Below are positions 13,253 through 27,774 of a stretch of 64,000 bases of DNA, piece by piece. The stretch's first letter is position 1. Each line of letters begins with the position of its first letter. Position numbers and translations under genes: made by a program. The stretch comes from Odobenus rosmarus divergens (Eukaryota > Chordata > Mammalia > Carnivora > Odobenidae), in the NCBI RefSeq assembly GCF_000321225.1, contig NW_004450466.1:1289423-1353422 (forward strand). The letters are read 5' to 3'. A model generated the notes under the pieces. That model saw only the letters and a program-made list of their open reading frames with translations, ran no database searches and was not told the origin of the DNA.

Positions 13253-16200
13253 CTATAATGGAAAAATCAATGGTGACGTAAATGCACATAAAGTTACTTT
13301 TTGATGGCCCAAGAGAGGGAGAGAAAGAAGGAATAGGAGAATGAATAAGTGGTTTCATTCTGAGGAGTCAGGGTACCTTCTTCACAGAACATCAGGACAA
13401 TATAAATGCTGCTGGACAAAATATCTAGGCTGAGATTCAGAACCAGCCTTTGTGTTAATGGCAAGTAAATAGACTTCCATGATTCCCAGTTTTGCCACAG
13501 TTGTATTATTTGATTAAATCAGGGGCTGTGCAAATATGTGGTTTGAATTTTCAAAGAGCAAAAAAGAATGCACACAGTCAAATATGGCATATACCACCTG
13601 CAAAACAAAACTGAGAAACAGGATATATATGGCAAATGTCTCCCCAAATTCAGTATTTCAAATACTTGCATTCAAAGTGCTTAATTATTTTTAATGATGG
13701 AACTTACCATAATTAAGTGCTTAAATTCTTCTTGTAAAATAAATACCACCGTTCTCTCTTATATACTGAAATACAGGTTAAGATTTTACTTGGAATTAAA
13801 GTGATTCTGCTGTTTAAAAAGGATTTAGAAACCAGTGGGTAGATGACCTCTAAATACATGATGGATCACAGGCCTCAACTCTCACTTTGTGATATGGCCA
13901 TAGTTTTTAATAGGATACATTCTTTCTACTCAAAACCCTTTTTGATTTCCAGGATTTTTTTATTTTTTTATTTTTTATGATTGGTCTCAACTTTCTGGGC
14001 ATTTTTGTTTATAACACTAATCCTTCTGGCAATGAAGGATTTCCAAAGGTCCATTCTTGGATCCCTCACCTTCTCCAGCTACCACCAGATATTTTCAGTG
14101 CTCTGTGTGGCCTCTGGGTTGTGCAATATTATACAAGTTAACAATGAACCATGATCCCAACTCTCATGGCTCCTTACTGAGTTTTAAATGAGAAAGCAAA
14201 ACCCCATGGACCAGTGTTGCAGGAGCTGCCACTGCTGATACCAAATATTTTGGGGTGCCAAACAAAGGTGATGTAGTGAAAAGAATAAAAAACAAAACTC
14301 ATGTTCACAGCTAGTAACAGTTCCAATTTTCATCTACATGACTATATTACCCAACTTACAATTTTTTTGAAATATATTTCTGAAATAGGCATGTTAATAT
14401 CTGGTAGAATGTTTAGAGGTTAAATGAGATAATTTATCTGCATGATTCCTACCACAAGGGATAGCCTCACTAATGTTCTTTGAATCTAAGTCTTTAAGCA
14501 TTAAGCCCAAATGAAGCACAGAAGTTAAGACAAAGAGGAAAAGGTCAGCCGTTAGCTTTCCTTATAATAAATTCATATTCAACAGCAGTACTTTGGTGAA
14601 AATCTTGATTTATTTGAAAGTATGACATTTGTTTCCTAAAGTGCAAAAAACACATTCATAATAACCAAGGTATAATTAGACAAAGTTAAAGGGATGAATA
14701 TTCTAATGGTATAAAGAGCAGATTCCCTGTCTTTATCTTAAAACAGCAACAACAACACAAAAACAAGAAAAAAAAACTTTGAGGACTTCAATCACATTTA
14801 AAAAAAAGAATACTAAAAATGACTGCATTACATTTAAGGTAATTTGAAAGGACATTCTAAATGTCCTAGTCATCTGTTAAAACAGGCCATAGAAAAGCTA
14901 CGCATTTGTAAATTGCATATCCTTAAATAATTAAGCATGTTTGTAATTTATCAACAATGGTTTAACTGTGCATGCATAATTCTTATACAGTAAAACTAGC
15001 TTAGGCTACTTGAATACTCCCAGGTACCCAATAGGCATATTGTACTTCAAGTACGGAAATATTCATTAAGTAGAAAGAAAAGGCAGTGCTGCCTTGAAAA
15101 AATTACTGCAAGATTCAAAGTGCCCCAAAAGTTTGATATGTGACAGCCATCCTAAGAATGAATGTTCAACAGGTGAGAAATGCCATGAAATTTAACTCTC
15201 CCCCAAATTTCTAAGTAACTATTATTGTTTTCGCTCTCAGTGCTCCCAAAGGCTACAGAAAAAAAGTGTTAAAGTCCTTGAGAGTTAATATATTTTGGAT
15301 TATTTTTCTAAATTCAGGAAGAGCCAGCGGACGACCACCCATGTAATAACACTCATTTAAGTAATCACTACCAAATTCAAAGGTAGAAGAAATCAAATCT
15401 CTGTACTTAACAACCGCCTCCTGAATTTTTTTAAAAAGAGTTAATTAAGAAAGCGTGACGATTTGCTGTGAAATCTTTCACCAATGCTCTTGATGTTGGA
15501 GCAGAGAACTCTAATTTGTGGACAACAGACAAACCATCAACTGTGAAACCACTATTCTGGGGAGAGCAGTTTAAGAGAGGCTTGTGTTTAAACCTTTTAT
15601 CTGTTATTTCTATAAAAAGATATGTGGCATTTTAAAAGTTCTACTTTTACATGTTTTGATCTGAGGGAAATGATTCAACTTAAATCTATGTAGTTTGGAG
15701 ACAGAGACAAATCTGTCATTTTTGTCACCGATCTACAAGCACTTTCCACCACCTATTGTTTATCAAACCTGATTTTTCTAATGAAACTATTTCTGAGATA
15801 GCTGCAATTTGCCATGAATTTCCAACCCTTTGGGCTTATTATTTTCCTTCAGGCTTGGTCTGTTTATCTCAAAGTCATCAGAGATAAACTTAAATTTGCA
15901 TTTATATGACTCTTCCTTCAAAGTGTATGATAGGTGTAGTAGCTTCACTGAAATACAATGAGTAGTAATATGTCAACCAAGGATCAACAATAAATGAGAT
16001 CAAAAGAGATAATGTACAGTGAAAGCACTTTGTAAAATGTAATACATTATCCAAATGGAATGCATCATTGTTACTTTTAAAAATACTTAATTGACAGATC
16101 AGAGGATACAATTATGAACAACAAAATTCATCCTTGCAAGAGATATAAGAGAATTCATCCGTGAACAGAGGCCAACTTACCTAAAATGGTTCCTTTCTAC

Positions 16201-17209
16201 ATAATTTAATGGGAAAGCCACTTAATCAGAACCCTCACTTTTCTCTATAATTTTTATTACCCAAAACATATAAATTTCATGTGAAATTCATAATTTTACC
16301 AACTTTGCATGGCAATTTATGTACATCTAACAGCTGCAACAGTGTCTCTTGGTCTCAGTCTCTTCTCTTTCCTATTTTTCTCAAGAGTGATTCCAAAAAT
16401 TTCTATTTTCTTCAAGTCACTTACCTCACTCCATTAACCTCCACTCTCAGCATACGATCTTATCTCTTCCTTAACAGAAATAGAGGCTCCCTAACCCAGT
16501 GGTCCCATTTTCTCCCTCCCTTATGGAAAACAAACAAACAAACAAACAAAACAAATAGGAACTACAAGAAAACCACACCTGACCTGTAATATTAGCAGAT
16601 TTCTATGGTGTAAATATTCCTAACATGGCTTATTTCAAGCAACTGCCTCACGAAATTCTTAAACATTTATCAATCACCACTGGCTCAGCTGCCTGTATAT
16701 CCATTTAGCTTACATGCTAGCCTCTAAGGCCAACCTCAACTAAATGTGTGTTCCAAGTATCAGGCATGCTCTTTAGAAAATAGGATACATTTGACAAATA
16801 GAGAAGATAAAATATTTCTGGGGGGAACCTAAAATAAAATGATCGCCATATTTGAGTATTTAATCTGGCTCTGGGTTCAATTTTATGTCTTAGGAACTTT
16901 GTGTATGCTCTCACCCTAAGGCCATGATCCTGGAAAAAACAAAAATAAATTCAGTGTAAAATGATATACATGCTGTGGAGTCTTATGAAAAGACAAAATA
17001 CATTGGGCACTTGGCTTCAGGTTTAGAATTTTCAGAAAACAAAGGCTGTGCCCATCATTAGAAAGCAGAAAGTGGTTGGCCTCATGCACCTTATAGTCAG
17101 CATAAAACAAGGGCATAAGTCCAAATATAAAATGGAAGAAATATATCAATAAAATCACTTTTAGATAAGGCAAAGGAGCATAGCGGCTCATGATGCTTTG
17201 CATATACTA

Positions 17210-17405
17210 AAAGGTGACAGTCTGTGTGAATCCTGACTTGCCAATTATTAACCATCTGAAATTGCACTACTTTACCTCTGTAAACTTTAGTTTTTTCATC
17301 TGAAAAACAAAAGGAAATAATTGTAGCATCTTTCTTAACAGGGTCACTGTAAGGATTAAATGAGATAATGTATAAAAGTTTCAATACTAATAATTGAGCA
17401 AGTAT
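17210..17405 (+). mobile_element. MIR-like SINE, plus orientation
   Basis: It carries diverged MIR wording: tacctctgtaaactttagtt, a cctcatctgtaaaat-type core, then gtaaggattaaatgagataa. It is ancient and was called by eye. Confidence 0.65.
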
Positions 17406-17634
17406 AAGGTCTAGATGTCACAAGGTGAAGATACAAGCATTTATTAAAGAATTTTACATTAACATGGAATTTGGGGATTTTAGCTTTAAGATTACTTGAC
17501 CTGTAAAGCAACTCCTTGAAAGCTCTCCCCATGGACAGTGTCACACCCAATGTCTGCCATATGCTTAATGCTCTAGAAGAACTTGCTAGATGGGAGCCAA
17601 TGAAGTACTTGAAGATTTAAGAAAATAAAATTCA

Positions 17635-17811
17635 GGGGTGGCTGGGTGGCTCAGTTGGTTAAGCATCTACCTTCAGCCCAGGGTCACGGGATCGAGCCCC
17701 ACCCACATCAGGCTCCCTGCTCAGTGGGGAGCCTGCTTCTCCCTCTCCCTCTGCAGCTCCCCCTGCTTGTGTGCTCGCTCTCTCAAATAAATAACATCTT
17801 AAAAAAAAAAA
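17635..17811 (+). mobile_element. Can-SINE, slightly shortened
   Basis: The head ggtggctgggtggctcagtt, a CT-rich block, aaataaataacatctt and an A-tail are present. It is flanked by aaaattcag and aaagttcag. Confidence 0.93.
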
Positions 17812-19392
17812 GTTCAGAGAAACTAGAAGAAATTATAGTATTTTTATTTTTCATATCCATAAATTTTTACCTGCATTTGAGGCTGGTGAACCCAGAGTAA
17901 ATAGGTGGTTGATATGCACAGAAAGCATGCAGAAGGTCTGATACTGAGGCATTTCTCTCTCTAGGAGTCCCTAACCTATGAAACTTTATTGCTTTTCTTT
18001 CCTTTCCCCATAAAATCCTGTAGGTGGGCTTACTCTTGGTGCCTCTGTTTTTCTTTCTCATGAAATCATGTAGGTGGGCATGTAGCTGGCATTTTCTACC
18101 TTTTCCCTTTAGTTGCTTTACAGCCAAGATCATCTTAATCCTCCTTTTCTAACACGCCTTCAATCTTTCCAAGGAGCAAAACTACAACTCCCCCAGTCTT
18201 CAAATCACAGGTCTCCTTTGTCTTATACAATCAAAGTTACACACTCCACAGAATTTCTGGAACACAATAAAGAACTGACATTTAATAGAAGGATAATTGG
18301 AGGATCACAGACCTAGCAGAGCATCACCTCCCATTCTCATAGGTGTCCCCATCACTGACAGTAGGAGAATGTGGGCAGGGAGCCCCCTTTCAAGGAATTG
18401 CCACCTTCTATAAAGTAATTTTACTTTTGTTGTGCTTGGGTCCAAAACCAAAAATCAACCTTTCTTCGCTGCCCACCTCCACCATATTCAATCATCCTAT
18501 TATTGGTAAATGCAAACTTTGAGAACAAGTTCAGAAACATTTGCATATTAAAAGAAGACAATATCAGGTATGCACTCTCAAAATTGTCAGAGCTACTACA
18601 TTTCCTGAGCATTATTTAGATACTAACTTCCTTAAGATTTCTCGATTATTTCAGAGTCAAAAATTGTATAGATGAGGGGAAAAACTAATTTCAACAAAAG
18701 AAAAAAGTGCTCAATTTCAGAAGTATTTTTACTATGTAAGGAAAAAAGAAATCAACGGAGAGATGGAGAGAGGAAAGATCTTTCTTGTTCCTATCATTTT
18801 TCTCAACAGATTTTTTCCAAGTCTTTTTCAAAAAAAAAAAAATTTTTTTACAAAAGAAAACAAAGAAAATTTTAAACCCAAGATTTTTTTCTATTTCTCT
18901 TTTTTTAACTAGCCTCTGAATGGAAGTTGGCTGACACAACTAGTTCACAGTGTTTTTGGAAGCTGGCCTGGTACTCACATTCTTAGACCACGCTGTTTTC
19001 CTGTTGGACATGAGCAAACTCACAGGACACCACGTTCACATGGGCTGTGTGACCGTGACCATGCTGACGTGAGACAAACAAGGCTATCTCACAAGTTTAT
19101 CTAAGCGCAAATGAAAACAAACCACAAATAACAAACATCCCCTCTCCTAACTCATGAGTGACCACTGTTTCTTAGCTAGGTACAGTTATTTGCCTCACTC
19201 TCGTCTGTCCTCCTGGTAGGTAACATTTTTTTAACCTACACGATCATAAATTGTCCTTTCAGACAACACCTGATCCAGAGCAACCTCTGCTTTCTGAAAC
19301 CCTCTTACTGAGATGTCCCACGGTTTATCTTGCAGTATATTCTCCTTTGCAGCAATGGATAATAAACTGAACTTATAAAACTACAGATGTGT

Positions 19393-20180
19393 TACCTCAC
19401 ACCAGTCAGAATGCCTAAAATTAACAACACAGGAAACAACACTTGTTGGCAAGGATGCGGAGAAAGGGGAACCCTCTTACACTGCTGGTGGGAATGCAAG
19501 CTGGTGCAGCCACTCTGGAAAACAGTATGGAGGTTCCTCAAAAAGTTAAAAATAGAGCTAAAGTACAGTCCAGCAATTGCACTACTAGGTATTTACAAAA
19601 GATATGTATGTATGCACATGTATGTATCAAAAGATACAAACATAGTTATCTGAAGGGGCACATGCACCCCAATGTTTATAGCAGCAATGTCCACAATAGC
19701 CAAACTGTGGAAAGAGCCAAGATGTCCATTGATAGATGAATGGATAAAGATGTGGTGTGTATATATACAATGGAATATTATGCAGCCATCAAAAAAATGA
19801 AATCTTGCCATTTGCAACGATGTGGATGGAACTAGAGGGTATTATGCTAAGTGAAATTAAGTCAATCAGAGAAAGCCAATTATCATATGATTTCACCTAT
19901 ATGTGGAATTTAAGAAACAAAACAGAGGATCACAGGGGAAGGGAGGGAAAAATAAAATGAAATCAGAGAGGGAGACAAACCATAAGAGACCCTTAATCAT
20001 AGGGAACAAACTGAGGGTTGCTGGAGGTGAGGGTGGGGGGATGGGGTAACTGGGTGATGGGCATTAAGGAGGGCCTGTCATGTTATGAGCACTGGGTGTT
20101 ACATACAACTAATGAATCACTGACCTCTACCTCTGAAACTAATAATACACTATATGTTAATTAATTAAATTCAAAATAAT
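19393..20180 (+). mobile_element. Young L1 3' end, 5'-truncated
   Basis: ORF2 C-terminus (acctcacaccagtcagaatg, then tgcagccatcaaaaaaatga) and a single-module G-rich 3' UTR end in ttaattaattaaattcaaaa. The flanks aaactacagatgtgtt and aaactgcagatgtgtt form the target-site duplication. Open frames of up to about 98 codons are ORF2 leftovers. Confidence 0.94.
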
Positions 20181-20984
20181 ATAAACTGCAGATGTGTTTT
20201 GGTGTCTTCAGTTAAGTGGCATTAACAAGTATTATTAACCCTTTTTACATAATCATGCTCAGAGATGTTTTGAAAAATTCCAGTAGCAGCAGGATTAGAA
20301 ACAAGATCTTTCTCAAGTAACTGAGGACTATGTAATCTAGATATAGATATGGATGTAAAGATATCTGTTGCTTATTGATGTTGAATACCTATATAGCATC
20401 ATGTAAAGCATACTCACCATTTTTGTCCCCCTACAGCAGCCTACCCCAAACCTAACTATGCTCCACTATTAGTTTATTCCTTAAAGTTAAGAAAATGACC
20501 ATTGTATTATGGTAACTCAACTATTGATTCCACTTTTACCCAAATTAATTTATTAGATGATATTCTCTTTAGTGTTGTTGAAAAGTCTATGCAGTAGGTA
20601 TGTTGTAATAGGGATATACTCCAAGCTTGGTGGGTTGGCCACAGAGGACAGGCCTTGAGTCAGCATCATGATGTGAGGACAACATCTGGGCAGCATAATT
20701 TGCCTAAAAGCCAGGGGTACTACATGGGAGAGTAGAAAAGCACCATAAATAAAATTCATCAACTTACCATTTTTTCCCTTAAACAAACTCTGCATATTTC
20801 TTTATAAATTAGGACAGAACATTAGGCTGGGAGTTCAGAGACCTGGGTTCTAACCCTATGTGTAATATCTATTTGATTCTTTTTGACAAAAAAACTGTAT
20901 CATGTGACCTCAGTAAAATCGGTAGATTGGGTCCTCCAATCCACTGATCTCAAAGGCTCCCTTAAAAATCTATGATTCTACCTC

Positions 20985-21912
20985 ACACCAGTCAGAATGG
21001 CTAAAATTAACAAGTCAGGAAACAACAGATGTTGACGGGGATGCGGAGAAAGGGGAACCCTCCTACACTGTTGGTGGGAATGCAAGCTGGTGCAACCACT
21101 CTGGAAAACAGTATGGAGGTTCCTCAAAAAGTTGAAAATAGAGCTACCATACGATCCAGCAATTGCACTACTGGGTATTTACCCCAAAGATACAAATGTA
21201 GGGATCCCAAGGGGTACGTGCACCTCAATGTTTATAGCAGCAATGTCCACAATAGCCAAACTGTGGAAAGAGCCCAGATGTCCATCGACAGATGAATGGA
21301 TAAAGAAGATGTGGTATATATACACAATGGAATATTATGCAGCCATCAAAAGGAATGAGATCTTGCCATTTGCAACAACGTAGATGGAACTGGAGGGTGT
21401 TATGCTGAGTGAAATAAGTCAATCAGAGAAAGACATGTATCATATGACCTCACTGATATGAGGAATTTTAATCTCAGGAAACAAACTGAGGGTTGCTGGA
21501 GTGGTGGGGGGTGGGAGGGATGGGGTGGCTGGGTGATAGACATTGGGGAGGGTATGTGCTATGGTGAGTGCTGTGAATTGTGCAAGACTGTTGAATCACA
21601 GATCTGTACCTCTGAAACAAATAATGCAATATATGTTAAGAAAAAAAAAAGAAGAAGATAGCAGGAGGGGAAGAATGAAGGGGAGGAAATCGGAGGGGGA
21701 GACCAACCAAGAGAGACCATAGACTCTGAAAAACAAACTGAGGGTTCTAGAGGGGAGGGGAGTGGGGGGATGGGTTAGCCTGGTGATGGGTATTAAAGAG
21801 GGCACGTTCTGTGTGGAGCACTGGGTGTTATGCACAAACAATGAATCATGGAACACTACATCCAAAACTAATGATGTAATGTATGGTGATTAACATAACA
21901 ATAAAAAATTTA
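20985..21912 (+). mobile_element. Young L1 3' end with two-module 3' UTR
   Basis: This is ORF2 C-terminus followed by a first G-rich module (gagggttgctggagtggtgg) ending tatgttaagaaaaaa. A second homologous module (ctgagggttctagaggggag) follows, ending gtgattaacataacaataaa. It is flanked by near-identical aaaatctatgattctac and aaaatctataattctac. Confidence 0.94.
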
Positions 21913-23825
21913 AAAAAATCTATAATTCTACAAAAGAACAATCTTTAAACCATTGCATGCTACTTCTAACTGCAGTTCTCATGCCCTCATTTGTTGCTTT
22001 AACCAACCTTTATTAAGCATCTAACTATGATGCCACAATGTGTGCTAAATTCTGGAGAAATAAAGAGAACAAGTTTTGTTTTTATTCTGTGTGTTTGTGT
22101 GTGCATCTATATTGACAGACTGCAAAGTCTTCAGAAAAAGATTAGCAAAATAATAAGCGTTCTAAAAACCTGAAGACGACTCTTATTTGAAAAAAACAAG
22201 TATTTCAAAAACTGTCAAAGGATGTTCATTTATTAAATATTTTCTCCAGTGGTAAGATTAAAGGATAGAAGTTTAAAGATTAGAAGTTACCAGGAGGCAG
22301 GGCTTGGTTCAAGCTGTAATCTACACACTCCAATTTTCTAATGATGAATTAAGCTGCCTGCCAAGGTGTTAAATTTTTCCTAGCGGTATTCAAACAGAGA
22401 TTGATTATTCTGAGAAAGAAATCATAGAACCTCCTCATTTTCACAGGAAGCTGGCTGCATTAGGTAGACCTTCCCACTCTGATTTCCCACTGGTTTATCC
22501 TCTCCTTTTCTTCCATTGTAGGCATATGTGGAAGTCTTATACACAAGGGGTGTCCCCATTGCAAATTTCTTGCTTAAAGCAATGAAAAGAGAAATTTCTT
22601 AAGGAAGTGTCACTGATTCTGTAGGGTCAATTTCAAATTTTACTGGTAGTTTTTGTGGAAAGTGCTGAGGTTGAATTCATATACTTGCAAAGTCTCTTTC
22701 TGTTCAATGCAAGGGTGGATTTTAGGAAAACAGTAAGGAGGTATTACTAAAGAAAATACTCCCCTTCCTGGGGCACTCATACCCACCCTCATTTTTCTCA
22801 ACTATTTTTGATTTCTTTCAATTTACGTGTGCATTTTAATGAATAACCTCAAAGAAAAAGTTGCCTAATTTAGCCAGTATCCATCAATGTATCTTAAGAA
22901 ACAGAAATGTAATATAAAAATGTTTCCAAAGTCTAATGAATGTGTGACATCTTTTTTTTTTCAAACACTGAGAAAAGAATCAGCTCATTTCTGAAGTATA
23001 ATCTACATCATTTTTTTCCTTAATGGATTCAAGCCATTTGTTTCTAGATGGCAATGTTTTTCTGTTTTTTCAAATGTCACTGCCCTAATATGCTTATTTC
23101 TTAAAATGCCTGTTTATAATTCACTTTTTAAATAAGTAGACTGAATTCTAATTGGATGATGAGATTATGCAAGTTAGCTCAGTAGTACTGAGTCAATCCC
23201 CCTTCCTTTTAAGCAGTTATTCCTAAATATACTTTTTATTTTTCAAAGAGACAATACCTATTTTGAAAAAACAAAAACAAAAACAAAAAAACACATTCAT
23301 TACCATTAACAACCTCCATCTGATCTCATGGTGTAGGGAGAATACTAATGAAGTAAAGAATACTGTAGGATGTGTATGACTTACTAAAAATCAGCTGTGA
23401 CAGCATTTATGATTTAATCTTTATTTTGACATTTTCCTCTGATCCCCCTCAATTTTAGGCAACCCATGGATGTTACACATTCATTGTATTCATATAAACA
23501 ATAACAGAGGGGACAATGTTTACATGTGAAGAAAAGATTTGCAAATGAAAGTCCATGTTTAAATAAATTTCCTTGGCAAAGTTTTTGTTTGTGTTTTGTT
23601 TTTGTTCTTTTTTTAGTAATTTCAGTGTCACAGACACAACCAAATAAACGCAGCACTGAAAAGTCAGTAATACATATTTTAGACTGTGATGTTTTGGCAT
23701 TTCTGGGCCTAATCTAAAGTAGCAGTATAAAGAATTTTTTTTTGGAAATGGAAAATTTAAGGTAACTTGTCATAAAGGTCGAAGTGACATGTACCTTTTC
23801 AAAAGTGCAAAAGGATGGGGAAGCC

Positions 23826-24035
23826 ATTAATATTCATTGAGTATCTACTATGTGCCAGACTCTTAGCAGAGACTGTTTCATTTAGTCTTCCCTATAACCC
23901 TCTGAGGTAAATTTTATTATTCCTGTTCATTTGGTGGAGAAAAATGAAGCCCTGAGAAGTTAAAAAACTTGCCCAACGTCACATATCTGGTAAGTTATAT
24001 GTGTCTTCGATGTTCAAACACAAAACCTCCCAATT
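23826..24035 (-). mobile_element. MIR-like SINE, minus orientation
   Basis: The plus strand reads ttgagtatctactatgtgcc, accctctgaggtaaatttta and cttgcccaacgtcacatatc, the reverse complement of a MIR. It is ancient and lies about 0.4 kb from the C1 exon. Confidence 0.75.
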
Positions 24036-24285
24036 CCAAGAATATGACTCCTGGCAGACACCAAATAGGCTTGGGAAGGAATTCAGACTGCTGTAATCAC
24101 AAGGGTGTGCCTTAGTCCTTGGCTGAGGAACATGACTTTACACATTCCCACTTTCCACGCAGGGCTATCATGAGATGGAAGTGACCAAAGAGATCAGAAG
24201 TCGCTTTTAAGTTTTCTACTTGGTGAGCCTGCCATTGCTCTGAGGCACCTAAGTCCGTGCTCAGCACTATGGGAACACATCATCA

Positions 24286-24693
<408 letters not shown>

Positions 24694-25837
24694 TCAGTGG
24701 ATTCAGAGAATTTCAACATAAAACTATTTTATCACTTCTCCCTGAAAATAGTATTTTGAAAGAACCTCTTAATTATTGACAAGTCATGATAGTAAGCACA
24801 GTAATTCTGCTCACTTATTCTTCTCTCAGCATTCTAGGGCCCAGTTCAGTCATCTGAACACAGAGAACTCCCTAATCTCCCAGATTGGACTGGGCTCCAC
24901 TGTTGTGCAAGCTTCTTTCACAGCAGCAAGAAACTCTAATTACATGATAATGTCCACGTCCTGCTATACTGCAGACTCTATGAGGCCACGGATGATGATA
25001 TAGATCTCCTTGGTCTAAACTGGTTCTTGGTAAAAATTGTGAACTAGATGGGAAGCATTCTTAATGCTGATGCTAACCATCCAGAAACATCCCCACCCAT
25101 CTTTTGTATTCTACTAAGCCCTCTCTTTCCTAACTCTACTCTCCTGACATTCCAACCTTTTGCAGACCTGAAGTATGTTCATTCTACAATTCCTTCTGCA
25201 GGGGACTGCTTTCATTGCTTATCCTTTAGGAAGGAGCTCATCAACTAATTTATGAGACCACTAGTAGTAGGTAAAGGCTAAATGTGGCACTCTATCATGG
25301 TAATGGTAATATTTTAAAGGGAGATACCTTTTTATAACACATGGAAGGACTTTCAATGACAAGCCACTGGTGGGATAGAAAAATTCACTGCTTGAGTAGC
25401 CAGGAGACCTGAGTTCCCTAGCATAGGGCCAATCACATGACATTTAATATGGGTTTCTTCAGGCCATATTTACAGTCAATCTTCCATATTTCTCTTCTTA
25501 GCGTCTAACAGTGCCTACCATTGTCCCTGCCACATAGTAGGGGTACAACACATATTTTGTGGAGTGAATATTCTGCCACTTAGAAGTCTTATAATCCAGA
25601 GAGACTTAGGTCTCGAAGCCTTACTTTCTTCCCCTACATATCTACCTACCTGCTGTATTATCTTGAAGATCAAATTGTAGGATGGTAACCAACCAACTAG
25701 AAACTTCAAAATACTAAATAAATACTAAATGTTAGTACTCATAGTAGATTTTCCAGAAACCACCATAGGTTGATAGGAAAGAGACTGGTCTGGATGAGTC
25801 CTTCTCTGTGCTTTTCATATCTAATTAGGTGGGTGAC

Positions 25838-26048
25838 TTCTTTTTTCTTTTTTAAATATTTTATTTATTTATTTGAGAGAGAGAGAGAGCGTGCATGAGC
25901 TGGGGGAGGGGTAAAGGGAGAGGGAGAGTGTGAAAAGCAGATTCCCTGTTGAGGGCAGAACCCCACATGGGGTTCAATCCCAGGACCTTGAGATCATGAC
26001 TTGAGCCAAAGTCAGATGTTTAACCGACTGAGCGACCCAGGCGTGCCT
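25838..26048 (-). mobile_element. Can-SINE, older copy (minus orientation)
   Basis: A T-rich start leads into aaatattttatttatttatt, a GAGA block and a head ending gagcgacccaggcgtgcc. Greater divergence than the others suggests an older insertion. Confidence 0.88.
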
Positions 26049-27585
26049 GCCGATGAGTTCTTGAAAGAAAGACTATCACTCTCTGAAGTTACGTTTACAG
26101 GTAATTTCACACAACTGCCTGATGCATAATGAATGTTTACATAAATCCTGTAGGAGCCTAATTGTTAAATGAAACAATTATATTTTTCATTAATAACCCT
26201 TAAATCTCATTTCAGAATATCTTAAATTTCATTTCAGAGTATCTTCACAGTGTTGAAATGGCCAACTTCCCACAATTTTTCAATTCTACAGTATGGTAAC
26301 AGCATATTTCCCTTTATTAGTACATTCCCCTCACTGTGTGTTTTCCCAGAATATGTTTGGTAATGGTACTGGAAGATCCCCTGCAGGGAGTTAAGCTTCA
26401 CTAAAATTTTTTCTAACTTTTAAACAGCAAGATCCAGCCTTGCTATATTACATGAGTGCCTGGTCAAAGCTTTTAATACTTCACGTGAGTCTACAGAGCA
26501 GCAGTCTATGATCAAATACAGGAATTATTCAAGTGGGAGACCTCCATATTAAGGTTTATACAAACAAATGGATCCATCTTTTTCAATAAATATAGCCTAA
26601 GCCAAGTATATCTTTTGGCTTCATCTCATAATGAAGACGTCTTATCTTGCAAAAAAACTGTAAAGAGTTCTTTTAGCATTAACACTATGCATTATTCAAC
26701 TTTGCTTTCATTGTGCTGCTTAGCAGAGTGGGTATCTTCAATATCATTAAAGTGAACTGAACAATTCTTGGCCTAATAGATTTTCAATCAGCCATCCATA
26801 GACAGCTTCCTGTTCTAACTGAGCTGAGGGGTTTGTGTGTGTGTTATCTGTGTGTGTGTAATGTAGCATTTTTGGTTTAGATAAAAACTAAGTACGGAAT
26901 TTTGTTATATTTGCAATCACATCAGGTAATTTGTTGTAGAGAGTAGTAATTCTAACCCAATAGAACACTAGGTGGGAATAGTTTGCTAATGAACCCAAGA
27001 AAAGTAAAATATGTATGAACTAAGAAAGCAGGGTTGGGTAAAGGGTTGTTTTGAACATGAACTTATCTACATATTTCACAATTAAGTAAATGATTCATAC
27101 ATTTTCTCTAATTCCGTATGTGTATATTTTCTTTTTATTGAATTCAAGTGACATAGTTGGCCTCTAAATCCTTAGGTTATAGCAGGAGTAATAAATATAA
27201 GGAATACATTCTAAAAAATTAAACATGCTAGAGAAAAACAAAAGAGTGCTGAATAGACAGCTGAGAAGTTTTCATTGAAATGTTTTGTAAAAAAAAGATT
27301 AAAGAGGCATGATCCATTTCATAAAAAGAGAGTGAAGCTCATTTTAAAAAAAAGAAATATGGTAAATTTAATAGACAGCACATTGAAAATCAGTTGAATG
27401 GGGCATTAAAATAAATCTAACATTTAAAAGCTATAGAAGCTGGAGAAAACATTGGATAGCTCACTAGAGGGTATGTATCTCTAGTCTTCAGGAAATGATA
27501 ATATGCGTCTTTTCCATTTGTGATTTTTGGGATATGAGCATTGTCTATCAAAGCTGAAAATTACTCTAAAATAAATGCCATATGG

Positions 27586-27774
27586 AGGGACGTCTGGGTG
27601 GCTCAGTCAGTTAAGCGTCTGACTCTTGGTTATAGCTCAGGTCGTGATCTCATGGCTCATGAGATTGAGCCCAGCATTGGGCTCGGTGGGGGGACTCTGC
27701 TTGAAGATTCTCTCCCTATGCCCCTCCCCACACTTGGGCACGCTCTTTCTCAAATAAATCAGTCTTTTAAAAAA
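27586..27774 (+). mobile_element. Can-SINE
   Basis: The head gggacgtctgggtggctcag, a CT-rich block, caaataaatcagtctttt and an A-tail are present. It is flanked by atgccatatgg and atgacatatgg. Confidence 0.93.

Noticed and set aside
21029..21383. Two overlapping frames of 88-97 codons
   Set aside because: Both are the C-terminal end of L1 ORF2 in adjacent frames, 5'-truncated and not functional.
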